Source of the DNA: Henricia sp. BOLD:AAB3569
Taxonomy: Eukaryota; Echinodermata; Asteroidea; Spinulosida; Echinasteridae
NCBI GenBank assembly: GCA_037783545.1
Contig: JBBELK010000305.1
Coordinates: forward strand, 744,001 to 808,000
Length of the DNA: 64,000 bases
Reading direction: 5' to 3'
Part shown: positions 54,701-64,000 of the stretch, one piece after another
Position numbering within the stretch: the first letter of the stretch is position 1
How the letters are laid out: every line of letters starts with the position of its first letter
Program-made: the position numbers and the translations under genes
Notes under the pieces: model-generated
Seen by the model: the letters and a program-made list of their open reading frames with translations, nothing else
What the model was told of the DNA's origin: nothing
Database searches by the model: none

Positions 54701-56662
54701 GACCGGTCCCTCGAAGACATCCCGAACCCCCGTCTTTGCAACCTCAAGGAGAAGTCTCTGCGCTACCGTTTTCGCATTGTCCACATTCCAGGTGTACGCC
54801 ACGCTGCAGCCGATGCAGTTTCTCGCCACCCAGTTGGTGAGCCTACGCCAATGAACCTCCCAGATGACGTCGCGAGTGTACTTAACCCTCCTGGTGAACC
54901 CGAGTTGCCACATGACTTTCTTGCTGCTCTCCGCACCCACAACAGGGATACAGCTGAGGTATGCACCCAGGCTGCCTCATCACCTACAGAAGTTATTAAG
55001 TCCGTCACATGGGATGACGTGCGCTTGGCTACGACAAGTGACCCCTCCACGTCGAGGCTGCTCGAGGTCATCGAGGATGGCTTCCCTGACCATCGCAATG
55101 ACCTCCCTCCTGAGATCCGCCAGTACCACCGGTTCCGTGAGGGTCTTGCCACTTTTGACGGGGTGGCACTCTACAACGACCGCATTGTCATCCCACCCTC
55201 TCTCCGTGACCGAGTACTTCAGGCCCTACACTCAGCCCACCAGGGTGTCTCGCAAATGTGCTCACGTGCAGAGTCCTCATTCTTCTGGCCAGGCATGACC
55301 CCAGCTATCACTGAGATGCGGGCACGTTGCTCAGCCTGCAACCGCATGGCGCCCTCCCAGCCAAGCGCACCCCCAACCCCTCCCATCCACCCAGCCTATC
55401 CATTCCAATGCCTCGTGGCTGACTACTTCTACTACCGCGGCCGGACCTACTTGGTGGCTGTGGACAGATATAGTAACTGGCCCATCGTGGAGGAGTCTGC
55501 CAATGGTGCTGCTGGATTGATTGCTGCCCTGCGCCGCATCTTTGTCACTTACGGCATCAGTGATGAGCTCACATCAGATGGGGGCCCTGAATTTACATCT
55601 CATACAACAACCACATTCCTACACAACTGGGGTGTGAGCCACCGCATATCATCTGTCGCCTTTCCCCACAGCAACTGTCGTGCGGAGGTCGGAGTCAAAA
55701 CCGTGAAACGACTCATCACCGACAACACCGATACTGATGGCAGGAAAAACACAGACAGGTTCCAGCGAGCAATGCTACAGTATCGCAATACGCCTGACCG
55801 TGACACACACCTCTCCCCTGCCATTTGCATATTCGGAAGGCCGATCCGAGACTTCATTCCCATCCATCCAGGCAAATATCAGCCCCACACGACATGGCGG
55901 GAAACTCTTCTATCACGGGAGGAGGCACTGCGAAACCGTCACATGCGTACTGCTGAACGCCTCTCTGAGCACACTCGGACGCTTCCTCCACTCGTTGTTG
56001 GAGATTGTGTCCGCATCCAGAACCAGACAGGCCCCAACCCCACTAAATGGGACAAAACAGGTATTGTGGTCGAAGTACGCCAGTTTGACCAGTACGTAGT
56101 GCGAGTGGATGGATCCGGACGTGTCACCCTGCGCAACAGAAAATTCCTACGGAAGTACTTACCTGTTGTACCCCGTGCACCCCTGGTTATGGCACCTGAT
56201 CCACCAGCAGTATCACTTCCTCCACCTGATGCACGGCCGACCAACCACCGCTCTGGAAAACCATTACCAGCAGCCCAGATGGCTAAACCTGTGGATCGCG
56301 TCACTCCTCCACAACCCCATACCACAACCCATTCACGGCACAAGGTTCCTCCCACCAACCAAAACGACTCCCCAGACGCATCACCAACCGCGCCGGCTCC
56401 ACTTCGTCAGACCAGTGCCGCATCGCCACCTCCTTTGACAACTGACCCTGATCAGCTGCCTCAGCAGGAGGCTCCCAGACGTGTCCCCAGGGCCCTGCGG
56501 GCACTCATGCCATACAATGCCCCTGGCCTCAAGGAGCAGCCCACCCCTACCTCGGAAACCCCTTTGAGCCCCCCTTCCCAGCAACCCATCCCCACTGCAC
56601 GTCGCTCAAACCGACAGTCTAAACCACCAGCATGGATGCAGAGCGGGGACTTTGCGAACTGA
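51731..56662 (+). CDS. Gag-Pol polyprotein, 1643 residues
   Basis: A single frame encodes the replication machinery in Gypsy order. Gag: N-terminal C6-x4-C11...H31-x4-H36 finger, helical region to about 240, Cys/His knuckles at about 268-310 ([24 protein letters not shown]). Protease: DTG at 409-411. Reverse transcriptase: from about 640, active-site motif CIDD at 753-756, where most elements have Y-x-DD. RNase H: first catalytic Asp at 903 (ATDWS), ending ADAVSRH. Integrase: HHCC finger with H1167, C1200 and C1203; DD35E triad D1231, D1283, E1319. A basic GPY/F-like region follows at about 1420-1470 and a Pro-rich tail. No stop separates gag and pol, so product ratio must be set otherwise. 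ATG 51731 is the first in-frame ATG after the LTR. Confidence 0.95.
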   Translation: MSAIPCPAPNCTTTWPTATPPEVLLRLIDLHARTTHPPDHASMPAIVSGAAKAEKVKRPVISAAGTSEEWAYFEQRWSDYKAATHLTGSDIVFQLLECCDEALRKDLTRTFGALATSDELTILHNIKTLAVRQENVMVARVQLQQMRQDRDEPVRAFSARLRGQAGVCSFKVECACHNQVDYSDIMIRDALIKGLVDEEIRLHILGESKQDMSLEEVLKYVEAKESGKRSAYRLLGGGATATVAATSSYRQREKQTRGKLDDGKPPPSLCGHCGKPGHGRSRQERQRKCTAYNHTCNKCGILHHHENMCRQSQRKPALAAVMQQDDATAIFETLCSVDAASTASTATDHVTLEHHVYNDLCDTWEKRASDPQPFVHVSVRAIPSDARALGFHSTLNDLTPPVTYPAMADTGCQSCLAGTKLLFDLGLDRHHLIPVTMKMTAANNRGIDIVGAIVLRFSGTSPSGETLETRQMVYLTDSTDRLFLSRQACVSLGMISIRFPTIGEAPKPSSSRVASSVTSPTPEPDSCITHACECPRRQTPPTPPKSLPFPATEENRERLEKWLLEYYKSSTFNVCEHQPLPMMSGPPMRLMVDPDAPPVARHSPIPVPVHWQVDVQAGLDQDVRLGVIEPVPVGTPVTWCHRMVVCAKKSGKPRRTVDLQSLNRHAIRETHHTQSPFHQARAVPPHTRKTVFDAWNGYHSIALDERDRHLTTFITPWGRYRYLVAPQGYIASGDGYSRRFDEIVDHIPRKTKCIDDTLMWSDTIEGAFFQAIGWLDICGRNGITLNPSKFSFAQETVDFAGFQITPTTVRPCPNYLKAIGNFPTPQNITDIRSWFGLVNQVSYAFASAERMLPFRKLLKPGTHFLWTDELDHLFEESKSLIVNEIRRGVEIFDKSKPTCLATDWSKEGIGFWLFQKHCTCTSTKPFCCKTGWKITLVGSRFTSGAESRYAPVEGEALAVVDALDKARHFVLGCSDLIVAVDHKPLLKIFGDRSLEDIPNPRLCNLKEKSLRYRFRIVHIPGVRHAAADAVSRHPVGEPTPMNLPDDVASVLNPPGEPELPHDFLAALRTHNRDTAEVCTQAASSPTEVIKSVTWDDVRLATTSDPSTSRLLEVIEDGFPDHRNDLPPEIRQYHRFREGLATFDGVALYNDRIVIPPSLRDRVLQALHSAHQGVSQMCSRAESSFFWPGMTPAITEMRARCSACNRMAPSQPSAPPTPPIHPAYPFQCLVADYFYYRGRTYLVAVDRYSNWPIVEESANGAAGLIAALRRIFVTYGISDELTSDGGPEFTSHTTTTFLHNWGVSHRISSVAFPHSNCRAEVGVKTVKRLITDNTDTDGRKNTDRFQRAMLQYRNTPDRDTHLSPAICIFGRPIRDFIPIHPGKYQPHTTWRETLLSREEALRNRHMRTAERLSEHTRTLPPLVVGDCVRIQNQTGPNPTKWDKTGIVVEVRQFDQYVVRVDGSGRVTLRNRKFLRKYLPVVPRAPLVMAPDPPAVSLPPPDARPTNHRSGKPLPAAQMAKPVDRVTPPQPHTTTHSRHKVPPTNQNDSPDASPTAPAPLRQTSAASPPPLTTDPDQLPQQEAPRRVPRALRALMPYNAPGLKEQPTPTSETPLSPPSQQPIPTARRSNRQSKPPAWMQSGDFAN

Positions 56663-56898
56663 AAACACCACCCTTTTACGGACTTTACATTTTTATAATG
56701 TACATGTGTTTCAATCTTCGGCCAAGTTGTGCTGTTGGTGTTGTTATTGTTGTTTTTCTCTTTCTAAAATGAAAACATTACACCCCACTGACATTAGCAA
56801 TCAAACAGAGAACGAACATTCACCGAGGGCTGAAACCACTATCTTCGTTTATTCCAAATCAGCCTTTGTCACTCCCTTCCAAAGACTTGGGGAGGACA

Positions 56899-57056
56899 TA
56901 GAGAACTGTGATTTATTGCCTAATTATATTTAGCATTGTACATGTAGACTGATGTTAATCTTTTAAGGTGTTTCTTGTTCTGTTTGTTTCAGATGCTGTT
57001 GTCATTGCTTGAGGACAATTAAACAGCCAGAAAGCAAATAGTGTCATACTTATTTA
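56899..57056 (+). repeat. 3' LTR, 158 bp
   Basis: No difference from the 5' LTR. Preceded directly by the purine-rich TTGGGGAGGACA (56887-56898), the likely plus-strand primer. Confidence 0.93.
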
Positions 57057-57061
57057 GAAAT

Positions 57062-57784
57062 CGCAAAGACCGTCTGAAGCCGAAACAAGAACTTTTGAAA
57101 ACCTCTATAATGCAACGTTTTCGCGTCAACTACACGGCGCCAAAATATTCGCGCCACTTGCGGACTACCAGCGACGCTGGAAATAAAATGTCAGATTTAA
57201 AATTTTGTGAACTTGTTGCTCAATTAACCTTTCGCACAGGTGATAAATGGGTGTTTGAGGTTTTTTACAGTGGACCCGTACCCCGAATTGGTATAGGTGA
57301 AACTGCTAATTTTGACGTGGTGTGAAAATGATACCGAAAAAACGGTCACTGCATGTATTAAAACGTATATAGTCGACGAGTCTCGCGGAGTCCCGCACGC
57401 TCTCGGGGTCAACTTACACGGTCTGTGGCCACGGGGCAAACACGCGACCTTTTTTCACTTTGCGCCATCTTCAAAAGAGACAAATTGCTCCCCATTCGAG
57501 AACGAATTATACCCCCAAAGCGGTAGGTTAATTCAGCCGGCACTCGCTGTGATGGGGTATAGTATGAGTCCCAAAGTGGCGGTACCTTTGTCAAATCATA
57601 TTTTGCTGCAAGGGAAAAGTCGCAGCCAAGAAGTTTCATTAAGGTGCCGCGTGTTCATGTACCGCTGTCAGACGGTATTTGGGTGACAGGTTACATACAC
57701 AAAGGAGCGTGCAGTTCGGGCCGCAGGATACGCCAGCATTACAGGTATTATGTTTTCTTTAAAGGTACATACCGGCCTACTATT
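57062..57784. other. no recognised feature
   Basis: Flanking host sequence beyond the LTR element. Frames at 57041-57325 and 57297-57686 show no recognisable domain. Confidence 0.4.
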
Positions 57785-58806
57785 TACATAATTTAGTGAT
57801 GTAGCATCCTTGACAATAATGTTTTGATGGTCCTTGTGCATTTTTTTGTAATTATCTACAAAGCTTAAAATTAATAAAAACGGTCAATAGTCAATAGTCC
57901 AGTTATACGCTTTACCAGCCGTTCACTATATCGTGCGAGACTCACGACTTTGTCGAAAACGATTCGCTCTTCACTTGGCAGCTTTTGCTTTGGATATCTC
58001 TCGTTTTCTGCAGAAGATTTCACTGGACAGCCCGGACCACCGAATGAGTTTTTTCCTCCGTTTCCTGTATATGGTTTGTCTTCACGAACGTACAACAGTA
58101 CAGTTCCGCGTGGAGCCAGAGTAGGTGTACAGAATAAAACGAAACACATCCGGCGGTCTGGCTGCACCAACCACGGCACTGTACCACACGTGTGTTAGCC
58201 TTTAGTCAAGGCTGCCGTGGCGAGTTATATATTCGCGCGCACTCAGTTTTACCAACGCTTGAGGAAAGACTATAGCACGCACGGACTGTCCGCAGTTTGA
58301 ATCCTTTCCTCAAGCGCTAGCAAAACAGTGCACAAAACAAACCTCGCCACATGTGTGTGCCGCGGGGCTACACAGTGGAACTCGCTTCGGTTTCTCGGAA
58401 CTCGCTTCGGTTTCTCGGACTTTGTGTCCAAATTTTATGTTCCAATTCTTAGAGTTATGTTTAACTTTGTTTCATAACCTGAATAAATAGTCTCTTTTGT
58501 AAAATACTTATAATTATTTTGGGGAAAAAAATCAAAGCCTGAATTTGATGCAGTACTGCAGTAATAAACTCCTGGAATAAACTATCATACGGCATACGTC
58601 TGGAAATAAAACTAACTCCAAGGACACGTCATTTATCCGAACCCGAAATCACGTGACCTTGATTTTTTTAAAAATGCCCCAAAACGGCCAAATTTTGTGG
58701 TTTCTTTTCCGGTTCTCTTCAGTCTATTTCGGAAAGAGTTTCAGAATCATGCATGGGTCTATTTCGAGCCCAAAATAGCCCAACAAAGCCGGCATGTCCC
58801 TTTAAT
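57785..58806 (-). repeat. R1 repeat family, copy 2
   Basis: Inverse of 1015-1745 with the same ends (TGTCCCTTTAAT at the right). It carries an extra foldback at 58224-58336 (CCAACGCTTGAGGAAAG paired with CTTTCCTCAAGCGCT), absent from copy 1 and so probably a later insertion, and a doubled CTCGCTTCGGTTTCTCGGA. Confidence 0.8.
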
Positions 58807-60539
58807 AAAGTTGGCAATAAGCCAGTTGCGTGATAGATTTGCATAAATCCTAGAGTCCTGCCTCTGCGCTATGGCGCTCGCATAATAAGAGAGTACTGCA
58901 CCAGACTACCAGGCCGTTGGCAACGGTTGCCAAGTGGCAAGGGGGTGCACGCCAGAACATGTTAGCCGGCGCGAAAGTCTGTACGGTACCTGGAATACCT
59001 CGCACAGTACTCTATGCATTTTGAAGCTGGACCATCCGAAATTACATGTTGAAATTGCATGTTAAAACATGTACTCGCCATGAAATTTCGTCAAAATAAC
59101 GAGTTAGAACGTCTTGTTTGACTCGAAATAGACGTTAACTTTGAAAGCTGGATCGTTCCCAATCTGTGCATGATAAATTCAAAAAAAAGAGTAACGATTT
59201 CGGGTTATAAGACTGGTTTGAAGCTGCCGATTTAACGTCACGAACCCGAACGAAGGGAGACGTATACACTAGACACCAAACTTGACTTGAAATAGGGGAA
59301 ATAAGATGACATGCAGATTGTAAACCTTGCCAATATGATAAAATTAATAGCGCCGTTGATTGTTTATCCATTTGACGGAACATCGTCAGAAATTGGCGAG
59401 TTTTACTGTTCCAAAACGCGCGTTCAACATAACAGCGAGCGACTCTCGTTTTGCGTACAAGACCGGCATACGATTTCAAATACACCTTCCGAATTTTTTG
59501 AAAAGAAAAGGTCATGCCTGTTTGTTTCCGCAAATGATCGACGTCTCGCAGCAACTTGGGTAAAATCAAAAGTAATTCAATTATGAACTAGAGCTTCGCG
59601 TTTGTGTTTTTTACAAACGCAAGGTGATCGGGTGACAAACATTGAAATGATGATGACGACACAGTTTTGAGATTGTTTGAAAACTTGAGTTGTTTGATGT
59701 TGAAAAAGTATTGGAATTCTCAAGACATGACTCTGACTATTCAACGCTAAAATTGTGTATCTGATGACGTCATAATTGTCAATCTCATCATAACGTTACT
59801 ATTGTGTGCATAGATTGTTCAAGTATCTACTGAAGAACAAGTTTTGACATGTAGGCCTCGGCCTATATGTGGTGAAAGAATCTTTTCAATATCTATTACA
59901 GTTCTAAAGATTTGTTCATTTGAGATCATATTACTGTAGTATATCGCCGTGTGGGGAGTTGGGGTTCAATTGCATCTATAATAAACTGACGCTCCAGTCA
60001 AGTTGAGTTGCGGTCCACCATGTCCATTTTATTTCCAACACAGCAACGATTTCCAGCATGTCACATTCACAGTTTTCGGGGAGAAGACATATTTACTCTG
60101 GTTCGCCGACTAAGGCTAGCCGTACATACCATGATTACACCCAAGATACAACAGCTAAGTCACCAAAAGTAAATTTCCTTGTGCTATCAAGTGTTCATTC
60201 AACTTTCCTGGCGATGATGCCACGGAAACTAGCAGTTTTATATCTTCAAAAGTCCAATTTTCTCGGTTCTAAATCAATCCCTGCTTATTATTTCTCGTCT
60301 GTCTGACTTATTCACTACTCGCGCACACGTACGTTTATATCATTGGCCGTGTGGCCCAGACATCCTCCCTAAAAAGATACATTATGACCTCTGACCCGAG
60401 ACAGGCTGCCTAGATACAAGTTCTATTATTAGAAGTCGAGCACTATATATGGGCGCAAATCGTCAGATTAGTGGAGGCTTGGCATAACGCCCTCAAACGA
60501 CTGAGTTAGCTTAATTATCAAGGGACTCAACAAATAATT

Positions 60540-62100
60540 TCTCCACATTACGTAACCACCGTGCACGTGATGACGTCATCAGTGGTATATATGTAGTCAT
60601 AAAGTCCACATGTGAGGGAACATTTCGTTCCGTAGAACTATGGTCAAATTCCCTACCACTTTGGCTCTATTTGCATTCAAAATGCTAAAAAAGTGTACAT
60701 TTTCGAACCTCTTCCGGTTTGGACCGGAGGTTTGGGTCACACAGGGGTCATGCCATTGTATGATTTGTTCAGTTCATTGCGACCTATCATGCTGTGAAAG
60801 AATTGTTTAAGTATCTATTACGATTCTTGAGATATGAATTTTTGAAATAATAACCATTTAATTTTTGTAATTTGACACCTGTGACGATATCATGACGTCA
60901 CAATGTTGTGCACAAATTGTTCAACAATTTAATAACCATCAAGTTCTTAAATGTGACGAAAGAATCATGCAAATATCTGCTGTAGTTCTCAAGATACAGC
61001 ATTTTTAAACAATTCAGCTCCAAATTTGCGTATTTTGACACCACATTACGTATTTACCGTCCATGTGATGACGCCACCAATGGTATAGTAAAAAAGTCCA
61101 CATGTGTGGAAACATTTCGTTCCGTAGAAATATGGTCAAATTCACTACCACTTTGAATCTATTTGCATTCAAAACGCTTTAAAAAATGCACATTTTCGAA
61201 CAACTTCCGGTTTGGACCGGAAGTAGGCGTCACACAGGGGTCATGACATCGTATGATTTGTTCAGTTCATTTAGACTTATCATGTTGTGAAAGAATTGTT
61301 CAAGTATCTATTACGGTTCTTGAGATATGAATTTTGGAAATAATAACCTTTGAATTTTTGTAATTTGATACCTGATGACGTCATGATTACGTCACACTTG
61401 ATGCCATCAAGATACTATACATTCTGGTGAAAGTCTGCCGTAGGGCCTATGTCTGTATCTAATTTACTAACGATTCAGCTTGGTTTGATGGGCATTGTTG
61501 CTGGTAAGTGTAAAAACTGAGATTCTCAGTTTCGTTGAACTTTGACCTCCATTTGACCCAAGAAGGAAGGGTCATATGAAAATGCCCACACAAAGAAAAT
61601 TGTAGCACAGAATGTCATCTATAAACCTGCCAAATACGAAGATCCTGGGTCACGTGGTTTTCAAGACGGAAGCATTTTAAAATATGCATATTTGGGTTTT
61701 TTTGGGGGTGTAATTTGATACTTGATGACGTCACGATGACGTCACGCTTGATGCCATTATAATATTATACACGCTGGTGAAAGTCTGCCATAGGACCTAT
61801 GCCTGTACTTAGTTTGTTAAAGATTCAGCTTGGTTTGATGGGCATTGTTGCTCAATAAGTGCAAAAATTGAGATTTTCGTTTTCGTTGAACTTTGACCTC
61901 AAATTGACCCCAGAAGGAAGGGTCAAATGAAAATGCCCACACGAAGAAAATTGTTGGCCATGATCTGATATATAAACCTGCCAAATACGAAGATCATGAG
62001 TCACGTGGTTTTCCAGACGGAAGCATTTTAAAACATGCATATTTTGGTCATTTATTTGTTGTAATTTGATACCCGATGACGTCACGGTGACGTCACACTT
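60540..62100 (+). repeat. two tandem duplications rich in TGACGTCA
   Basis: A unit of about 495 bp (CACATTACGTA...GTCCACATGTG...TTCCGGTTTGGACCGG) occurs at about 60545 and 61040. A unit of about 351 bp (CTTGATGCCAT...GGGCATTGTTGCT...GTCACGTGGTTTTC) occurs at about 61399 and 61750. Unit junctions carry TGACGTCA or paired GATGACGTCACGATGACGTC near 60569, 60891, 61376, 61726 and 62078. Confidence 0.82.
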
Positions 62101-62248
62101 GTATGCACACCTTCACATTGGGGTTGATGTTCCTACCAAGTTTCAAGTTGATAGCTTGAACCGTTTCGAAGAAAAGCTCTGGAAACGTTTGAGTGGAAAA
62201 AGAAGAAAAAAAAAAAAAAAAGACAAAGAAATCGTACGATATCAATAG

Positions 62249-62275
62249 GTGATCGGGTTGAGCCCGATCACCTAA
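62249..62275. repeat. AGGTGATCGGG hairpin
   Basis: AGGTGATCGGGTTGAGCCCGATCACCT is written here as two arms, AGGTGATCGGG and CCCGATCACCT, around a short loop. The word GGTGATCGGGTGAC also occurs at 59622, so 59587-62275 may be an inner element with its own ends. Confidence 0.7.
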
Positions 62276-63749
62276 TTAAAATGATTATCTAGCTACATAC
62301 AAGTTACAACAGATTTTAGAAATACTTTGGCTGCAAAAACTTGACCTAGCGGTTGTTGTGTTATACGTTGTTGAGTTTGTCTATATCCGTGCGGAATACG
62401 GAATTCACCACTAAAAATTGAGATGGGAAAAAAGGGCAGGCTCTAATTTGTGGGCGACAAACAGCACCCGTAACACACTTCGATTAGAATAAAATTTTAA
62501 ACAAAGACAAACAATTATATCTCCTAACAGTCCTCAGTTTCACAAATCTGTCTAGCAAACACGAACCGGGATACGATCGACCTTTTTATTTTGGTATATT
62601 TAGTAGGCATCGCATAATTTTCGCATTTCCATTTTTCCCGGTCCACACACGCAAAATTCATGTTTCCTATTAAACCAAATCACGTTTCCTAACCAAATTT
62701 AAACTTTATGGGGGCATAATATCATGTAATATTAGAAAGAATTAGTGGCGAGGGTGTACGGTATTTATATCTCCACTTAATTAAGTCGCGTACGTTGATG
62801 TATTTCTCGCGATTTTACTTGGGCTTCGGAATATGCCGGTCATGTACGCAAAACGAGAGTCGCTCGCTGTCGCGTTGAACGGCGATCTGAAACAGCAAAA
62901 CTCGCCAATTTCTGACGAAGTTCCGTCGAATGGATATTAAACAATCAACGGCGATATTAATTTTTTATCATATTGTGGCAAGATTTACTAGCTGCATGTC
63001 ATCTTATTTCCCCTATTTCAAGTCAAGTTTGCTGTAAAGTGTATACGTCTCCCTTCGTTCGGGTTCGACGTTCAATCGGCAACTTTGAACCGGTCTCATA
63101 ACCCGAAATCGTTACTCTTTTCTTGAATTGATCATGCACAGATTGGGAACAATCCAGCTTTCAAAGTTAACGTTCATTTCGAGTCAAACAAGACGTTCTA
63201 ACTCGTTATTTTGACGAAACTTCATGGCGAGTACATGTTTTAACATGCAATTTCAACATGTAATTTCGGATGGTCCAGCTTCAAAATGCATAGAGTACTG
63301 TGCGAGGTATTCCAGGTACCGTACAGACTTTCGCGCCGGCTAACATGTTCTAGCGTGCACCCCCTTGCCACTTGGCAACCGTTGCCAACGGCCTGGTAGT
63401 CTGGTGCAGTACTCTCTTATTATGCGAGCGCCATAGCGCAGAGGCAGGACTCTAGGATTTATGCAAATCTATCACGCAACTGGCTTATTGCGATCAAATG
63501 GAGGCAAAAATTAGACGCTGGACATATTATTTTCCAATACATGTCAGGTACGTACATGTATCCCTGCAACCACTGAATGAAAAAAAAAGATATTAAAGCG
63601 AAAACTGCAAATCTAATACATGTAATATACGAAATGTCGTTCTGACCGCATGAAAACGATACATGTAGTCGGAAAACGATGATGATGACTTTTGGCGATT
63701 GTCTATACTGACAATCGAAAGAAACATCCGAATGTTGTCTAAACACGCC

Positions 63750-64000
63750 CCCGCCTTTCCAATAAAGGTCTGGCTTACAAGCTCCTCTCCATCATTGAAG
63801 ACAGACACATGGTTAATTTCATTATGGAACTTATCTCCAACAAAAAGTGACGGTCAAGTGAGCAGACTTCACAAACTGAGAAACGTCCTTGCACCACTAG
63901 GCTACATGACCTTCATGACCTCAACTCTGGGAAATACGGATAATGCTGTCGATTTGGCTCTCCTCATGTGTGACAAGAACTGGCAACAGGTTGAGAGTTA
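63750..64000 (+). pseudogene. LINE reverse-transcriptase fragment, running off the window
   Basis: Frames read NKGLAYKLLSIIEDRHMVNF, MELISNKK, then shifted DGQVSRLHKLRN and DLALLMCDKNWQQVES. This matches the RT middle region before and after the usual GVPQGS and Y-x-DD motifs, but the segment between LRN and LAP is shortened, so both motifs are lost or damaged. It is a decayed copy. Confidence 0.75.

Larger units (their letters stand above)
51542..57056 (+). mobile_element. intact young Ty3/Gypsy-type LTR retrotransposon
   Basis: 5515 bp with identical 158-bp LTRs at both ends, 5-bp target duplication GAAAT (51537-51541; 57057-57061), a purine-rich tract TTGGGGAGGACA just before the 3' LTR, and one uninterrupted polyprotein frame. 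LTRs start TAGAGAACTG and end ACTTATTTA, so they lack the usual TG...CA. Identical LTRs and an open frame imply very recent insertion. Confidence 0.95.
58814..63491. mobile_element. 4.7-kb foldback element with arms of about 660 bp
   Basis: Left arm 58814-59470 and right arm 62831-63491 are inverses at high identity. The outer tip is GCAATAAGCCAGTTGCGTGA; inner landmarks are GTTGGCAACGGTTGCCAAG, AATTACATGTTGAAATTGCA and AGCGAGCGACTCTCGTTTTG. No clear target duplication is seen. The centre has no coding region but holds tandem blocks at 60540-62100, a terminal hairpin at 62249-62275 and a diverged piece of R2 at about 62300-62420. A related tip is at 6546. Confidence 0.88.

Noticed and set aside
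59135..59569. 144-codon minus-strand frame in the foldback arm
   Set aside because: The same sequence in the other arm, in inverse, does not keep the frame and no domain is visible.
58814..63491. A Polinton/Maverick or other self-synthesising element, suggested by the long inverted arms
   Set aside because: No polymerase, integrase, ATPase or capsid frame is present in the 3.4-kb centre, and the unit is far too short.

Overview
The window is animal nuclear DNA with no sign of bacterial organisation. It holds spliced and single-exon host genes, canonical splice sites, tRNA-derived SINEs, LINE reverse-transcriptase remains, Ty3/Gypsy-type LTR elements, a pogo-like transposase and dozens of short inverted-repeat (TIR) or foldback elements. 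The dense TACATGTA/ACATGTAC words, a class II CPD photolyase and an intronless class A GPCR fit a marine invertebrate (echinoderm, hemichordate, lancelet or lophotrochozoan). The sequence alone does not decide which.

Host genes are few. On the minus strand, 6195 to 782 carries the first two coding exons of a class II CPD photolyase. They are separated by a 5.1-kb intron stuffed with repeats, and the gene continues off the left edge. On the minus strand at 38502-37528 lies a complete single-exon seven-transmembrane receptor with an E-box cluster just upstream of its start. I see no other host gene I can support.

Mobile DNA fills the rest. (1) 8854-12389 is a pol-less, gag-bearing LTR element. 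Its internal region encodes a protein built from 28-residue and then 14-residue repeats, and almost every DNA unit can form a GCGGAGC/GCTCCGC hairpin. Its Gag carries a CCHC knuckle plus a truncated C2H2 finger. (2) 51542-57056 is an intact, very young Ty3/Gypsy-type element with identical 158-bp LTRs and one 1643-residue polyprotein. (3) 29169-34370 is a decayed LINE broken by several insertions; two of these have MULE-like 9-10-bp target duplications. (4) 22078-23980 is a decayed pogo-like transposase. (5) 58814-63491 is a 4.7-kb foldback structure with arms of about 660 bp, whose centre holds tandem blocks rich in TGACGTCA palindromes.

Smaller structures recur in several copies: a TIR element that encloses a telomere-like TTAGGG tract and a tRNA-like segment (35675, 46402); GAGNNN hexamer arrays of several types sharing one tail (6862, 35525, 41749, 43243); a repeat family of about 1.4 kb (18150, 19353, 25360, 49253); and a higher-order tandem array alternating two bZIP-type palindromes (46812-47775). 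The most original material is in the 9.2-12.2 kb retroelement, the TIR/tRNA/telomere chimaeras, the alternating bZIP array and the large foldback unit.
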